A DNA stretch of 64,000 nucleotides, taken from positions 434,001 through 498,000 of the forward strand of contig NZ_NISJ01000002.1 in NCBI RefSeq assembly GCF_002205635.1, read 5' to 3'. The stretch is from Sphingopyxis witflariensis (lineage in GTDB: Bacteria; Pseudomonadota; Alphaproteobacteria; Sphingomonadales; Sphingomonadaceae). Below the pieces are notes generated by a model. The model did not search any database. It had not been told where the DNA came from and saw only the letters and a program-made list of their open reading frames with translations. Shown one piece after another: positions 34,937-44,494 of the stretch (the stretch's first letter is position 1; every line of letters begins with the position of its first letter). Position numbers and translations under genes: made by a program.

Positions 34937-36568
34937 TTATTGGCCCAGGCGGGCCTTTTCGGATTCGACCATCGCCGCGACTTCGGCGAGCATCTGCTTC
35001 GCGTCGTATACGATGCCGTCCTTGATGGTGTATTTCACGCCGCCGACGATTTCCTGCTTGTTCGTTTCCGAATTCAGCCGCTGGAAACCCGTGCCATAGA
35101 GGGTCTTCAAATTTTGCAGCGGATTTTCGGGGACGATCACCAGATCGGCGAGCATGCCGGCGCGGACTGCGCCGATCGGCGGGGTTTCACCGCGGGGTTC
35201 GTACAGCGTCTTGGCACCCATCATCGTCGCAGCGCGGATCGTTTCGAGCGGTGAGAAGCCCGCTTCGCGCAGCAATTCCAGTTCCTCGACATAGGCGAAG
35301 CCATAGGTTTTGAAGATGAAGCCAGAGTCGGTGCCGACGGTGACGCGGCCGCCCATGTTTTTATAGTCATTCATCAGACGCATGTAGAGTTTGTAGAAAT
35401 TCTTCCACGCAAACTCATTCTCGGTCGTCCAGTCGAAGAAATAGGAACCGTGATTATCGCGGGTCGACTGGAAATAGCTCCACATCTGCGGCGTCGTATA
35501 GCGGCCATGCCAATCGGCGTTGCGCGCGCGCATCAAATCGCGCGAGGCGGCATAGATGTTGAAGGTCGGATCGAAGGTGACGTGGCTCGCCTTCTGCGCT
35601 TCAAGATATTCCTGCCACTGCTTGGTCTCGGGACCGTTGACCTGGTCCCAGATCTCGGCGACTTCGCCGAAGCGGTGCTGCTCGTTGTTATAGTCGTAGT
35701 TCGCCGGGAAATCCTGGATCGCGCGGCCCTTAAGCAGCGATTCCATATGCCCGTAATAATGGGTGATCGTGTTCAGCCCGGCATCGCCGGCCTGGCGCCC
35801 GTTGAAATTGGCAACGCCGATCTGGCTGAGATGCGCGGTGGTGCCGAGGCCGAGCTTCTTCGCCTCGTCGAGCGCGGCCGAGAAGACGTCGGGGGTTTCA
35901 TTCTCGCGGTTGAAGAATTTGATCCCGTCGATGTTATTCTTTGCAGCCCAGCGCACCCATTCGCGCGCTTTCAGCGGCGTGTCGACGACCCCACCGGCCC
36001 AACCGGCACCAAGCGTCTGATAGTTGAAGATGCGCGGTGCGGCGATTTCGTTGCGCGCCGAACGATTCTTCTCATTGCTGGCGACCGAGGGGGCGGCGAG
36101 CGGAACGCCGCGCACCGTCGTCACGCCATGCGCGAGCCACAGCTTGTAGGCATAGCTGGCGTCGGGCGCCTTGTCGGCGCCGGGCAGGTGGACGTGCATG
36201 TCGGTGAAGCCCGGCATGATATACATGCCGGTCGCGTCGATTTCATGATCGGCGTCGTTCGGCGCGCGGTTGGCGGCGGAGGGAAGCCCCGGCCAGCCCG
36301 CCTGCTTGATCGACGCGATGCGGTTGCCCTCAATAACGATGTCGAAGCGGCCGCGCGGCGGGGCGCCGGTGCCGTCAATGATCGTCACGTTGCGGATCAC
36401 CATCTTGCGGAACGGCCCCGCCCCCTCACCCGGCTTGCGCGCCGGAGCCCCGGCGCTGATCGGGAAGGTTTCCGCGGCGGCAGGCTTTTTACCGTCGTCC
36501 TGATGCGCCGCTGCCGGCACCGTAAGCAACGCCGCCACCAGCGCGATTTTCGTCAAGTTCAACTTCAT
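34937..36568 (-). CDS. Secreted amidohydrolase (imidazolonepropionase/prolidase-like), copy A
   Basis: A 543-residue protein from the ATG at 36568 with a signal peptide (LTKIALVAALLTVPAAAHQ). The metal-dependent hydrolase fold has H125-x-H127 (MPGFTDMHVH) and a C-terminal VRAGMLADLVIVPENPLQN, typical of periplasmic amidohydrolases that cleave peptides or acylated amino acids. It is a clear paralogue of the next gene (36652-38343) over most of its length. Gaps of 111 and 83 bases separate it from permease and paralogue. Confidence 0.85.
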   Translation of the reverse strand: MKLNLTKIALVAALLTVPAAAHQDDGKKPAAAETFPISAGAPARKPGEGAGPFRKMVIRNVTIIDGTGAPPRGRFDIVIEGNRIASIKQAGWPGLPSAANRAPNDADHEIDATGMYIMPGFTDMHVHLPGADKAPDASYAYKLWLAHGVTTVRGVPLAAPSVASNEKNRSARNEIAAPRIFNYQTLGAGWAGGVVDTPLKAREWVRWAAKNNIDGIKFFNRENETPDVFSAALDEAKKLGLGTTAHLSQIGVANFNGRQAGDAGLNTITHYYGHMESLLKGRAIQDFPANYDYNNEQHRFGEVAEIWDQVNGPETKQWQEYLEAQKASHVTFDPTFNIYAASRDLMRARNADWHGRYTTPQMWSYFQSTRDNHGSYFFDWTTENEFAWKNFYKLYMRLMNDYKNMGGRVTVGTDSGFIFKTYGFAYVEELELLREAGFSPLETIRAATMMGAKTLYEPRGETPPIGAVRAGMLADLVIVPENPLQNLKTLYGTGFQRLNSETNKQEIVGGVKYTIKDGIVYDAKQMLAEVAAMVESEKARLGQ

Positions 36569-36611
36569 AATCTCTGCTTCCCCAGTTCGAATCATCTGTT
36601 TTGAAAAGCGA

Positions 36612-36647
36612 ATGGGGAAGCGGCACCTTCCGGCACCGCCTCCCCAT
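36612..36647 (-). terminator. Hairpin between the two amidohydrolase genes
   Basis: Arms 36612-36627 and 36632-36647 pair over 16 bp (three G-U wobbles in the minus-strand RNA) around a GGAA tetraloop, five bases after the stop of the upstream paralogue. No U-run follows, so it may attenuate or protect the mRNA 3' end instead of fully terminating. Confidence 0.55.
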
Positions 36648-36651
36648 CGGC

Positions 36652-38343
36652 TCAGGGTAGTGGAACGCCTTCTTCGGGAAGGCCCATGCGCCGCTTTTCG
36701 GATTTCACCATTTCGGCGACGTCGGCGAGCAGCTTTTTCGCATCGTAAACGATGCCGTCCTTGATCGTATAGCTGACCCCGCCAACGCGCTCGAGCTTCT
36801 GCGTCTGTTCGTTGAGCCGAAGCGCGCCGGTGCCGTAAAGCGTCTTGAAATTCTGGAGCGGGTTTTCCTTTACCAGCACCATGTCGGCAAGCTTGCCGAC
36901 GCGCACGGTGCCGATCGGCGGCGCGACATTGCCCTTGGGCTCGTACAGCGTCAGCGCGCCGTTGAGCGTCGCGGCCTGCACCACCTGGGTGGGGTTGAAG
37001 CCGGCTTCCTGAAGCAGTTCCAACTCCTCGACATAGCCGAAGCCGTAAGTTTTGAAGATGAAACCCGAGTCCGAACCCGCGGTGACGCGGCCGCCGATAT
37101 TCTTGTAGTCATTGATCAGGTGCATGAATTTCTTGTAGAAATTGCGCCACCGCACCTCTTTCTCGGTCGTCCAGTCGAAGAAGTAGGAGCCGTGATTTTC
37201 ACGCGACGACTGAAAGAAGTTCCACAGCTGCGGCATCGTATATTGGCCGTGCCAGTCGGCGTTGCGCGCGTGCATCAGGTCGCGCGACGCCGCATAAATG
37301 GTCATCGTCGGGTCGAAGGTGACGCCATTTTTCTTCTGGGTCTGAAGATAGTCCTTCCACTCGTCCGAACCGGGTTCGAAGCTTTCGCGATAGAGGTTCG
37401 CGACATTGCTGAAGCGATCCTGCTCATCCATATAATTATAGCTGGGGTCCCAGTTCTGGACCGGGCCTTCCTTCAGCAGCGATTCCATATGGCCGTAAAA
37501 ATGGGTGACGGTGCCGAGCCCGGCATCGCCCGCATGCCGGGCATCCATCCGCGCAACGCCGATCTGGCTGAGATGCGCGACAGTGCCGATATGCTGCTTT
37601 TTCGCCTCGTCATAAATGGCTTCAAGCACTTCGGGCGGCTGGGTCGGATCGGCGGTGACCTTGATCCCGTCGATCCCGGCTTTGGCCGCCCAGCGTACCC
37701 ACTCACGCGCTTTTTCGGGGGTGTTCGTCACGCCGCCGGTCCAGCCGCGCCCGGTGCCGGGACGGTGATAGGAGAAGATGCGCGGCGCTGCGATTTCGTT
37801 GCGCGCCGAACGCGCACGCTCGCTCAGTGCAATTTCGAACGGCGCAAGGTCGACGCCGCGGACCGAAGTGACGCCATGCGCCAGCCACAGCTTGTACGAA
37901 TAGCTGAGATCAGGCGCCTTATCGTCGCTCGACCCATGGACGTGCATGTCGATGAAGCCCGGCAGCATATACATGCCCGTCGCGTCGAGTTCATAGTCTG
38001 CGTCGCGCGGCGCCCGGCCCTGAACCAGCGGCAGCCCGGGAGTGCCGGCGGCCTCGATCGCGGTGACGATGTTATTTTCGACAACGACGTCAACCGGGCC
38101 GCGCGGCGGGGCGCCGCTGCCGTCGATCAGCGTCACGCCGCGGATGACCATTTTGCGGAACGGTCCGGCGCCCTCGCCCTGCTGCCGAGCCGGCGCTGGA
38201 ACCGCGCCCGCGCGCGCCTTCACCGGTTCGGCGGCGGGTGCGGCGGTCTGCGCCTGCACTGCGGTAGCCGAAATGGAGCCCAGCAAACCCAAGCTTCCAA
38301 CTGCCAACGCCTGCCGTGCGACCAAGCCCAATTTCTTCATCAT
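36652..38343 (-). CDS. Secreted amidohydrolase (imidazolonepropionase/prolidase-like), copy B
   Basis: A 563-residue protein with a signal peptide (LVARQALAVGSLGLLGSISATAVQAQ) and the metal motif H134-x-H136 (LPGFIDMHVH). Long segments are shared with copy A, for example AHLSQIGVA, GHMESLLK, ADWHGQYT/RYT and FIFKTYGF.YVEELELL, indicating tandem duplication followed by divergence. The substrate is unknown. It lies between the paralogue and a TonB-dependent receptor on the same strand, consistent with periplasmic processing of an imported compound. Confidence 0.85.
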   Translation of the reverse strand: MMKKLGLVARQALAVGSLGLLGSISATAVQAQTAAPAAEPVKARAGAVPAPARQQGEGAGPFRKMVIRGVTLIDGSGAPPRGPVDVVVENNIVTAIEAAGTPGLPLVQGRAPRDADYELDATGMYMLPGFIDMHVHGSSDDKAPDLSYSYKLWLAHGVTSVRGVDLAPFEIALSERARSARNEIAAPRIFSYHRPGTGRGWTGGVTNTPEKAREWVRWAAKAGIDGIKVTADPTQPPEVLEAIYDEAKKQHIGTVAHLSQIGVARMDARHAGDAGLGTVTHFYGHMESLLKEGPVQNWDPSYNYMDEQDRFSNVANLYRESFEPGSDEWKDYLQTQKKNGVTFDPTMTIYAASRDLMHARNADWHGQYTMPQLWNFFQSSRENHGSYFFDWTTEKEVRWRNFYKKFMHLINDYKNIGGRVTAGSDSGFIFKTYGFGYVEELELLQEAGFNPTQVVQAATLNGALTLYEPKGNVAPPIGTVRVGKLADMVLVKENPLQNFKTLYGTGALRLNEQTQKLERVGGVSYTIKDGIVYDAKKLLADVAEMVKSEKRRMGLPEEGVPLP

Positions 38344-38400
38344 GCCCCCTCCCGTTCCCTATGGAAATCCTGGAAATTTTGAAAATTATCGTCGCGACTG

Positions 38401-38436
38401 CGGGTGCGTGGCGAAGAACATCCCGCCACGCACCCG
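38401..38436 (-). terminator. 13-bp hairpin after the TonB receptor gene
   Basis: Arms 38401-38413 and 38424-38436 are perfect complements (CGGGTGCGTGGCG and its reverse complement) with a 10-base loop, starting nine bases after the receptor stop codon on the minus strand. No U-tract is seen. Confidence 0.55.
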
Positions 38437-38444
38437 GCCTGTCG

Positions 38445-40769
38445 TTAGCGGAACCGCTTCGCGAGGCTGAGACCGATCGTCCGCGGCGGCGCGCCGTGGG
38501 TGACCGTCAGGCCGCCGGTGTTCGCGCTGCTCGATTTGGTCGTGATCGCCAGCGCATCGAACAGATTGTTCACATAAAGATGCGCGCTCCAGTTCCCGTC
38601 GGGCGCCTCGACGCCGATCCGCGCGTTGACCAGCGCATATTCATCAACCTTGCGGCGATAGACGTCGGTCTTGGCGAGCGTCGAATAGGACGAACCCGAA
38701 TAGCTGGCATCGAGGCGCACCGAAGCGTCGAGACTGTCGCTGAGCGACCAGCCATATTCGGCCGATCCGCTGACATTCCACTTGGGAACGAAGGGCAGAC
38801 GGTCGCCCTTGCGGCCAGCAGCGACGACGACCTGGCTGACCTGATCTTCGGTCAGCTTGGCATCGGTGTAACCGACATTGGCGATCAGCGAGAGGCCGTC
38901 GATCGGCGAGGCGTTGAGTTCGGCCTCGACGCCCTTGATGCGCGCCGCGCCGACGTTCGAGATCAGCCCGAACACCGACCCCGCGCCCGAGGTGCGGGCC
39001 GAAACCTGCATGTTCGACCAGTCGATCTGATAGCCGGTCAGGTTGAAGTAAACGCCCTGGATCGGCTGGCTCTTGACGCCGAGTTCATAGTTCCAAAGGC
39101 TGTCGGCGGTGTAGGCGCTCAGCGCAGCCGGCAGGCCAATCGCCTGGTTGACGCCGCCGGGGCGGAAACCCTGCGCCGCCTGGGCATAAATCATCAGGTC
39201 GCGGCTGAATTCATACGACAGGTTGAACTTGTGGACGAAGCCGTTTTCGGTGGTCTGCGCTTCGGTATAGGCCGACGGGACCGACGCATAATGGATCTGT
39301 CCCTGATCGACGACGCCGCCCACGGTCTTGTCATATTCATACCAGCGGGTGCCGACTGTCGCGGTCAGCTTGTCGAAGAATTTGTACGACAGCTCAGCGA
39401 ACAGCGCCTTCTGCTTCAGATGATCGTTGATCGTGCGATCATAATAGATGTTCGCAGGGATGAACGGATTGAGTTCGCCGCTCGCCGGATTGGCGCTCAA
39501 CAGCGTCGAACGCACCCAGGATTTGCGATCTTCCAGATAGCCGCCGAAGGTCCAGTTGAACGGGCCGCCATCGGTCGACGAAAGCCGGATTTCGTTCGTC
39601 CAATTCTTCACGCCCTGCGGCTGATACAGGCTGGAGAATTGAATGGTCCGCGTCAAATCGAGATAGGGCGCAAGCTGTGCGGGTGTACAGACACCCCCTG
39701 CCGGCTTCAGGTAGGTGACGCAGCCTGCGGCGGTGTCGCGACCGTTGAAATTGTCACTGACGTCGCCGACGACGGTACGATCGCGGTCGAAATAGGTCGA
39801 AACTGCGGTCAGCGCGACCGGGCCGAAATCATAGCGCAGCGTGCCGCTGTAGATCCGGCTTTCGTCATAATTGCCCGATTCCGAACGCGCATTGGTCGTG
39901 TGGCGTTCACCGGTTTCAAAGAACCAGCGCGACGCATCGGTCGACACCTTGGTATAATAAGCGCCCAGATCGATGGTCAGCTCGTCGGTCGGGGTGAAGC
40001 GCAGCAAGGCGCGGCCGCTGTAGCTATAGCCGTCGTTGATATTCTTGGTGCCGTAATAGCTGTTGTCGATATAACCGCCGAACTGCTGATAGCTGCCGAC
40101 GACGCGCAGCGCGAGCTTGTCCTCGACGATCGGCAGGTTGACCATCGCATCGACCGACGCCCCCGGGCTGCCACCCTTGACCGCCGACAGATTGAGGGTC
40201 CCGGCCCCTTCGAGCAGGTCGGTCTTGGGCTTTTCATAGATGATGCGGACGGTGCCGCCCATTGAACCCGAACCATAAAGCGTGCCCTGCGGCCCACGCA
40301 GCACTTCGGCGCGCTCGACATCGAAGACGCGGAAATCGGGGGTGCTGCCCGCCGCGTCGCTGGTCGTGCCGACCGAACCCGCCACCGGCGATTCGTCGTA
40401 GTAGACGCCCACCGTCGCTTCGCCCGCGCCGACGACGCCGCGCAGGATGACGCGGCGGTTGCCCGGGCCGTTGTCGACGATGCGCAGGCTGGGGGTATTC
40501 TGGGTCAGTTCGGTGAAGCTGGTCGTCCCGGCGCGCTCGAGCGAATCACCGGTCACCGCCGAAATGGCGAGCGGCGTATCCTGGAGGCGGGTGCCGCGCT
40601 TCAGCGCGGTGACGACGATTTCGCCGCCCGTCGCATGCGCGCTGCCCTGCTGCTCCTGATCTTCCTGGGCCATCGCCGGTGCGATGCCCGTCGCACACAT
40701 TGCGGAAACCAGGAGCGCGGCGCGAGTGGAGCGGCCGACGCGACGCACGGAAATTCCTGTATTTTTCAT
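38445..40769 (-). CDS. TonB-dependent outer membrane receptor
   Basis: A 774-residue protein from the ATG at 40769 with GGGGAAG upstream. Signal peptide (AALLVSAMCATGIAPAMAQ), TonB-box-like region EIVVTALKRGTRLQDTPLAISAVTGDSLE, plug domain with NRRVILRGV and VEVLRGPQGTLYGSGSMGGTVRI-type motif, then a 22-strand barrel ending ...GLSLAKRFR with terminal aromatic residue F. It imports an unknown large substrate across the outer membrane. Two secreted amidohydrolases and a permease follow on the same strand, suggesting peptide or amino-acid-derivative uptake. Confidence 0.93.
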   Translation of the reverse strand: MKNTGISVRRVGRSTRAALLVSAMCATGIAPAMAQEDQEQQGSAHATGGEIVVTALKRGTRLQDTPLAISAVTGDSLERAGTTSFTELTQNTPSLRIVDNGPGNRRVILRGVVGAGEATVGVYYDESPVAGSVGTTSDAAGSTPDFRVFDVERAEVLRGPQGTLYGSGSMGGTVRIIYEKPKTDLLEGAGTLNLSAVKGGSPGASVDAMVNLPIVEDKLALRVVGSYQQFGGYIDNSYYGTKNINDGYSYSGRALLRFTPTDELTIDLGAYYTKVSTDASRWFFETGERHTTNARSESGNYDESRIYSGTLRYDFGPVALTAVSTYFDRDRTVVGDVSDNFNGRDTAAGCVTYLKPAGGVCTPAQLAPYLDLTRTIQFSSLYQPQGVKNWTNEIRLSSTDGGPFNWTFGGYLEDRKSWVRSTLLSANPASGELNPFIPANIYYDRTINDHLKQKALFAELSYKFFDKLTATVGTRWYEYDKTVGGVVDQGQIHYASVPSAYTEAQTTENGFVHKFNLSYEFSRDLMIYAQAAQGFRPGGVNQAIGLPAALSAYTADSLWNYELGVKSQPIQGVYFNLTGYQIDWSNMQVSARTSGAGSVFGLISNVGAARIKGVEAELNASPIDGLSLIANVGYTDAKLTEDQVSQVVVAAGRKGDRLPFVPKWNVSGSAEYGWSLSDSLDASVRLDASYSGSSYSTLAKTDVYRRKVDEYALVNARIGVEAPDGNWSAHLYVNNLFDALAITTKSSSANTGGLTVTHGAPPRTIGLSLAKRFR

Positions 40770-41077
40770 TCTGTCTTCCCCTTTTTGCATTTTTGGCATT
40801 TTTTTCAGAACTATCACCAGACCAGCCGAAGGTGCGTGGTATTTTAACCCGAACGGCGTAGTTTATTCTGCTCAACTGTCATAAAGTTGAAAAATCTTCG
40901 AGTACTATTGATGGAAATTCGATAAATCGCCTAGATTCCAGCCAGTAGGCCCATGCATTGCCGGGCGGGAACGGCAATCAGCCCGCGCAGGCACGCATGA
41001 TTCATCGAACCATATGCCCCGAGTTGAGTATTTGCTTTTTGAGGTATCGCCTTGTCGGCGGGCCCTCGCCCGGCCGG
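40770..41077. other. Intergenic region between TonB receptor start and RpiR-type gene
   Basis: 308 bases without a credible gene. It contains an A-rich leader before the receptor start and an inverted repeat TCAACT (40872-40877), 7 bases, AGTTGA (40885-40890). The sequence CAACTGTCA within it recurs upstream of the second TonB receptor at 42102. No certain promoter was identified. Confidence 0.5.
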
Positions 41078-41980
41078 TCAGAAGCGCTTGATCGACAGCA
41101 CTTCGAAAGTCTGGCGCAGCGTTTCGGTCGATCGGTCATAATCGGCAAGCGCAAGCGCCGCGATCAACGCATCGGCAACGCAGAGTTGCGCGATACGGCT
41201 TGTCATCGCCTCGGTCCGGAAGCGCGTTTCGCGTGCCATCGTAAACAGAACAACATCGGCATAGGCCTGGATCGGCGAACGTGCGAAATTGGTAATGACG
41301 ATCGTACGCGCGCCAGCCTCTTTCGCGAGCCGCGTCGCGGCGACTGTCTCGTGCGTCGCTCCGCTGTGCGAAATGGTCAGCACCGCCACGTCGGGGTCGC
41401 AACGCGAGGCGCTGATCGCCTGGACATGGCTGTCGGTGACCACGCGGGCGTCGAGCCCGATGCGCAACATGCGATAATGTGTGTCTTCGGCCATCGGAGC
41501 CGAGGAGCCGATCCCATAAATCTCGACACGCTTTGCCGTGCGGATTGCATCGACGGCGCGCGCGAGCGACTGCGGATCGAGTACCGACAACGAATCACGT
41601 AGCGCCTGAATCCCCGAATGAAAAACCTTGCGGCAGATCATGTCCATATCATCGTCGCGCGCGACATCCTCATGGATGAACTGCACCGGCTCGACGATCT
41701 CGCGCGCAAGGCTGAGCTTCAGATGCTGGAAGCCTGAAAGGCCGATACCGCGGCAGAAATTGACGATGCTGCCCTCGCTCACCCCGACCGCATCGGCCAG
41801 CTCGGTAATCGACATCCGCACGATGCCCTCGGGCCGGGCGAGGATATAGTCGGCAATCCGCCGCGCGCCCTTGGCCATGCTGCCCTGCGCCACCCTCATT
41901 CGCGCCAGTGCATTTTCGACCGGCCTCTGATCGTCGGCCGCACCCCGGTGTCCTGCGGATTTTTCGTTCATATCCGGCAA
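41078..41980 (-). CDS. RpiR/MurR-family regulator with SIS domain
   Basis: A 300-residue protein: an N-terminal RpiR helix-turn-helix (GARRIADYILARPEGIVRMSITELADAVGVSEGSIVNFCRGIGLSGFQHLKLSLAREI) and a C-terminal sugar-isomerase (SIS) domain (KRVEIYGIGSSAPMAEDTHYRMLRIG; VAVLTISHSGATHETVAATRLAKEAGARTIVITN). Such regulators sense phosphosugars. It is divergent from the phosphorus-scavenging genes, with a 12-bp inverted repeat between them, so it probably controls itself and that operon. A second ATG three codons in is an alternative start. Confidence 0.9.
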   Translation of the reverse strand: MPDMNEKSAGHRGAADDQRPVENALARMRVAQGSMAKGARRIADYILARPEGIVRMSITELADAVGVSEGSIVNFCRGIGLSGFQHLKLSLAREIVEPVQFIHEDVARDDDMDMICRKVFHSGIQALRDSLSVLDPQSLARAVDAIRTAKRVEIYGIGSSAPMAEDTHYRMLRIGLDARVVTDSHVQAISASRCDPDVAVLTISHSGATHETVAATRLAKEAGARTIVITNFARSPIQAYADVVLFTMARETRFRTEAMTSRIAQLCVADALIAALALADYDRSTETLRQTFEVLSIKRF

Positions 41981-42058
41981 TTCTCTGACTGAATCCGCTG
42001 CCCAACCCCTTTGGGGCCGATCATATTACCCCAGAGCCCGGCCATATCAAAAGCAAAC

Positions 42059-42092
42059 TTTCTCATTTTTATATAAACTGAAAAATGAGAAA
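42059..42092. promoter_or_regulatory. 12-bp perfect inverted repeat, candidate RpiR-type operator
   Basis: TTTCTCATTTTT at 42059-42070 and its exact reverse complement at 42081-42092, with a 10-base spacer. It lies between the divergent regulator (start 41980) and TonB receptor (start 42223). Regulators of this family bind palindromes in their own divergent promoters, so assignment to the adjacent gene product is reasonable but unproven. Confidence 0.6.
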
Positions 42093-42110
42093 TTTTCATT
42101 CAACTGTCAC
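42093..42110 (+). promoter_or_regulatory. Pho-box-like element
   Basis: TTTTCAT-TCAA-CTGTCAC compared with the PhoB consensus CTGTCAT-N4-CTGTCAT/C: the right half matches fully and the left half at 5 of 7 positions, with correct 4-base spacing. It directly abuts the inverted repeat, about 110 bases before the receptor start. Phosphate-starvation control would suit the phospholipase and PhnCDE-type genes downstream. Confidence 0.5.
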
Positions 42111-42222
42111 ATGCCGCGCCTAGCCGGGCCTCGAACATTGGTGCGGCGCAGCATCGAGTCGCTCAACGCGATCGACCTTTGCCCCACCAATGTGACCGCG
42201 ATCCTTCAACAGGGGCAATATT

Positions 42223-44382
42223 GTGCAAAACTCTCCCAAATTTCGTGCGGCCGTTCGTCTTGGCCTGTTCCTGACCGCCAGCGTGCTGCCATGCGCCGCG
42301 TTCGCCGCCGAGGCAGCGGCCGACGCAGCCGACGCGATGGATGAGATCGTCGTGACCGGATCGGTGACGGCTGAAGCAACCGCGACTGCCGCACAGGCGA
42401 TCGAATATGGCAATGCCGTCCAGATCATCAGCGCCGAACAGATTGCCGAGACCGGCGCGACCAACTTTGCCGAGATTGCCCAATTTCTGATCAAGGGCGC
42501 CAACATCGGATATTCACCCGACGAAGGCGAATATACGATCCGCCTCGACGGCGGCAGCGACCGCGACACGCTGGTCGTACTCGACGGCGTGCCGCTCTAC
42601 GACCGCGGACCCGCGCTCGAAGATATCTGGGGCACGACGACGATCGACCCGCATATGATCGAGCGCGCCGAAGTGTTCCGCGGCGGCAACAGCCTTTTCT
42701 TTGGCAGCAACGGCGGCATCGGCGTGATTAGCCTGGTCACCAAGCGCCCCGACGGCACGAGCAAGTTCGAGTTGGGCGCGCAATATGGCGCGTTCAACAC
42801 GCGCGAAATCTGGGGCAATGCCCGCTTCCCGATCGACGCCGACGGACGCCACAGCCTGATGGTCTATGGCGGCAGCATCCAGACCGACGGCCCGCGCATC
42901 TTCGCCCCCGAATCCTATGTCGACAATGTCGCCAAGGCCGGCGGTATCCAGAAATATCCCCTCAACCGCGGCAATATCGGCATCAAATATCTATGGCAGG
43001 TCGACGACAAGACCGAGTTGCGCGTCAACGGGCAATATACCCAGATCGAGTTCCAGGACCCCTTCCCCGACGCCGAAACCTTTTCACCCAACCGCGTGCG
43101 TTACCCGATCGTCGATTTCACGCTCGACCGCCGCTGGTCGGACAATGTCTACACAGAGATCGCGGGTTATTGGAGCAACCCGCAGCTCAACAACACCGAA
43201 ACCTATCCCGAAATCTGCAAGATCGCTGCGGGTTGCATCGATCCGACGACCGGCAAGACGACCGCGTTCGGCGACGGCACCGGCAAGTCGATCCCCGCCG
43301 CGAACAAGGGCTTCGGCAAGGATTCCAAGATCGGCGGTTTCCGCGAGATGGGGCTGAACGTCCGCAACACCCTGTCCTTCCCCGATCTGTTCGAGCTGGT
43401 CACCGGCGTCCAGGTCGTGTCGTACAAGGATGATTCGGACCCGGTCTTCCCGATCCCGAACAAGGCGAACACGATCACCGGCGTCTATGCCGATTTCCGC
43501 CCGGTGCTCTTCTTCAGCCCCGATACCAAGCTCTCGCTCGCGCTGCGCACCGATTTCGCCGACAGCTTCGGGTCGCGCACGATCTGGAAATTCGGCTTCC
43601 GCCAGCCGATCGGCGATTTCTATATTCGCGGCAATGGCGGTACATCGTACAGTCTGCCGCGCACCAACGAGCTTTTCGCCCAAAGCCCCACGCTCGTCGG
43701 CAACCCCGACCTCAAAACCGAAGAAACCGAAACCTATAATGGCGGTATCGGTTTCTCCAAGGAATTCGGCAATGTCGCCGTCAATGCCGAAATCGGGGCG
43801 TTCCGCACCGATGTCACCAACCGCATCCAGACCACCTCGGGCCTGACGCCCAACACCTATTTCAACAACGACCGGACCACCCAGATCCGCGGACTGACCG
43901 CCGAACTCGACGTCCGTGTCGGCAAGGGATTCTCGTTCAACGTCAACTATACCAAGCAAAAGGCGCATCTCGACGGCAGCGACCTGCAGATCAACGAGAC
44001 GCCCGAATATATGATCGGCGGCAATGTCAGCTGGCGTAGCCCCGACGAGCGTTTCCACATCACGCTCTTCCCGCGTTATCAGGGGCCTGAATTTGCGACC
44101 GGCGGGGTCAACAACTCGCTGCGCCACAATTTCGGCAATTATTTCCTGATGAACGGATCGATCGGATATCGGCTCGGCGACGAGCGGCAGCACCAGTTCC
44201 AGCTGCGCATCGTCAACATCTTCGATCAGAAATATGCCGAGCGCTATGGCTATGGAAACATGCGCTATAGCTCGGCGTTCAACCGCGGCGAGATTGCGGT
44301 CAACAGCCCCGAATATTTCTATGGCTATGAGTTCGAGGGCAAGCCGCGCAGCGTCTACATCTCCTACTCCACCAAATTCTGA
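42223..44382 (+). CDS. TonB-dependent receptor of the phosphorus-scavenging cluster
   Basis: A 719-residue protein from a GTG with AGGGGC six bases upstream. Signal peptide (VRLGLFLTASVLPCAAFAA), TonB-box/plug region MDEIVVTGSVTAEATATAAQ, plug motif IERAEVFRGGNSLFFGSNGGIGVISLVTKRP, and a barrel ending SVYISYSTKF with terminal Phe. It probably brings a phosphorus-containing compound into the periplasm, inferred from the ABC transporter and phospholipase genes that follow. A 13-bp hairpin after its stop could partly separate it from phnD. Confidence 0.92.
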   Translation: MQNSPKFRAAVRLGLFLTASVLPCAAFAAEAAADAADAMDEIVVTGSVTAEATATAAQAIEYGNAVQIISAEQIAETGATNFAEIAQFLIKGANIGYSPDEGEYTIRLDGGSDRDTLVVLDGVPLYDRGPALEDIWGTTTIDPHMIERAEVFRGGNSLFFGSNGGIGVISLVTKRPDGTSKFELGAQYGAFNTREIWGNARFPIDADGRHSLMVYGGSIQTDGPRIFAPESYVDNVAKAGGIQKYPLNRGNIGIKYLWQVDDKTELRVNGQYTQIEFQDPFPDAETFSPNRVRYPIVDFTLDRRWSDNVYTEIAGYWSNPQLNNTETYPEICKIAAGCIDPTTGKTTAFGDGTGKSIPAANKGFGKDSKIGGFREMGLNVRNTLSFPDLFELVTGVQVVSYKDDSDPVFPIPNKANTITGVYADFRPVLFFSPDTKLSLALRTDFADSFGSRTIWKFGFRQPIGDFYIRGNGGTSYSLPRTNELFAQSPTLVGNPDLKTEETETYNGGIGFSKEFGNVAVNAEIGAFRTDVTNRIQTTSGLTPNTYFNNDRTTQIRGLTAELDVRVGKGFSFNVNYTKQKAHLDGSDLQINETPEYMIGGNVSWRSPDERFHITLFPRYQGPEFATGGVNNSLRHNFGNYFLMNGSIGYRLGDERQHQFQLRIVNIFDQKYAERYGYGNMRYSSAFNRGEIAVNSPEYFYGYEFEGKPRSVYISYSTKF

Positions 44383-44388
44383 TCGTCC

Positions 44389-44420
44389 CGGGTCTGGCGC
44401 CGCAGACGGCGCCAGACCCG
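44389..44420 (+). terminator. Hairpin between TonB receptor and phnD-like gene
   Basis: Perfect 13-bp arms 44389-44401 and 44408-44420 with a 6-base loop, six bases after the receptor stop. No U-run, so either Rho-independent termination is weak or the stem stabilises the upstream mRNA. Confidence 0.55.
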
Positions 44421-44494
44421 CCGAACCCGATTCACGATGCTGTCACAGCCCCCTCGTAGCTGCCCCCCGTCTTTCGGGTCGATGGAGCTTGCCT

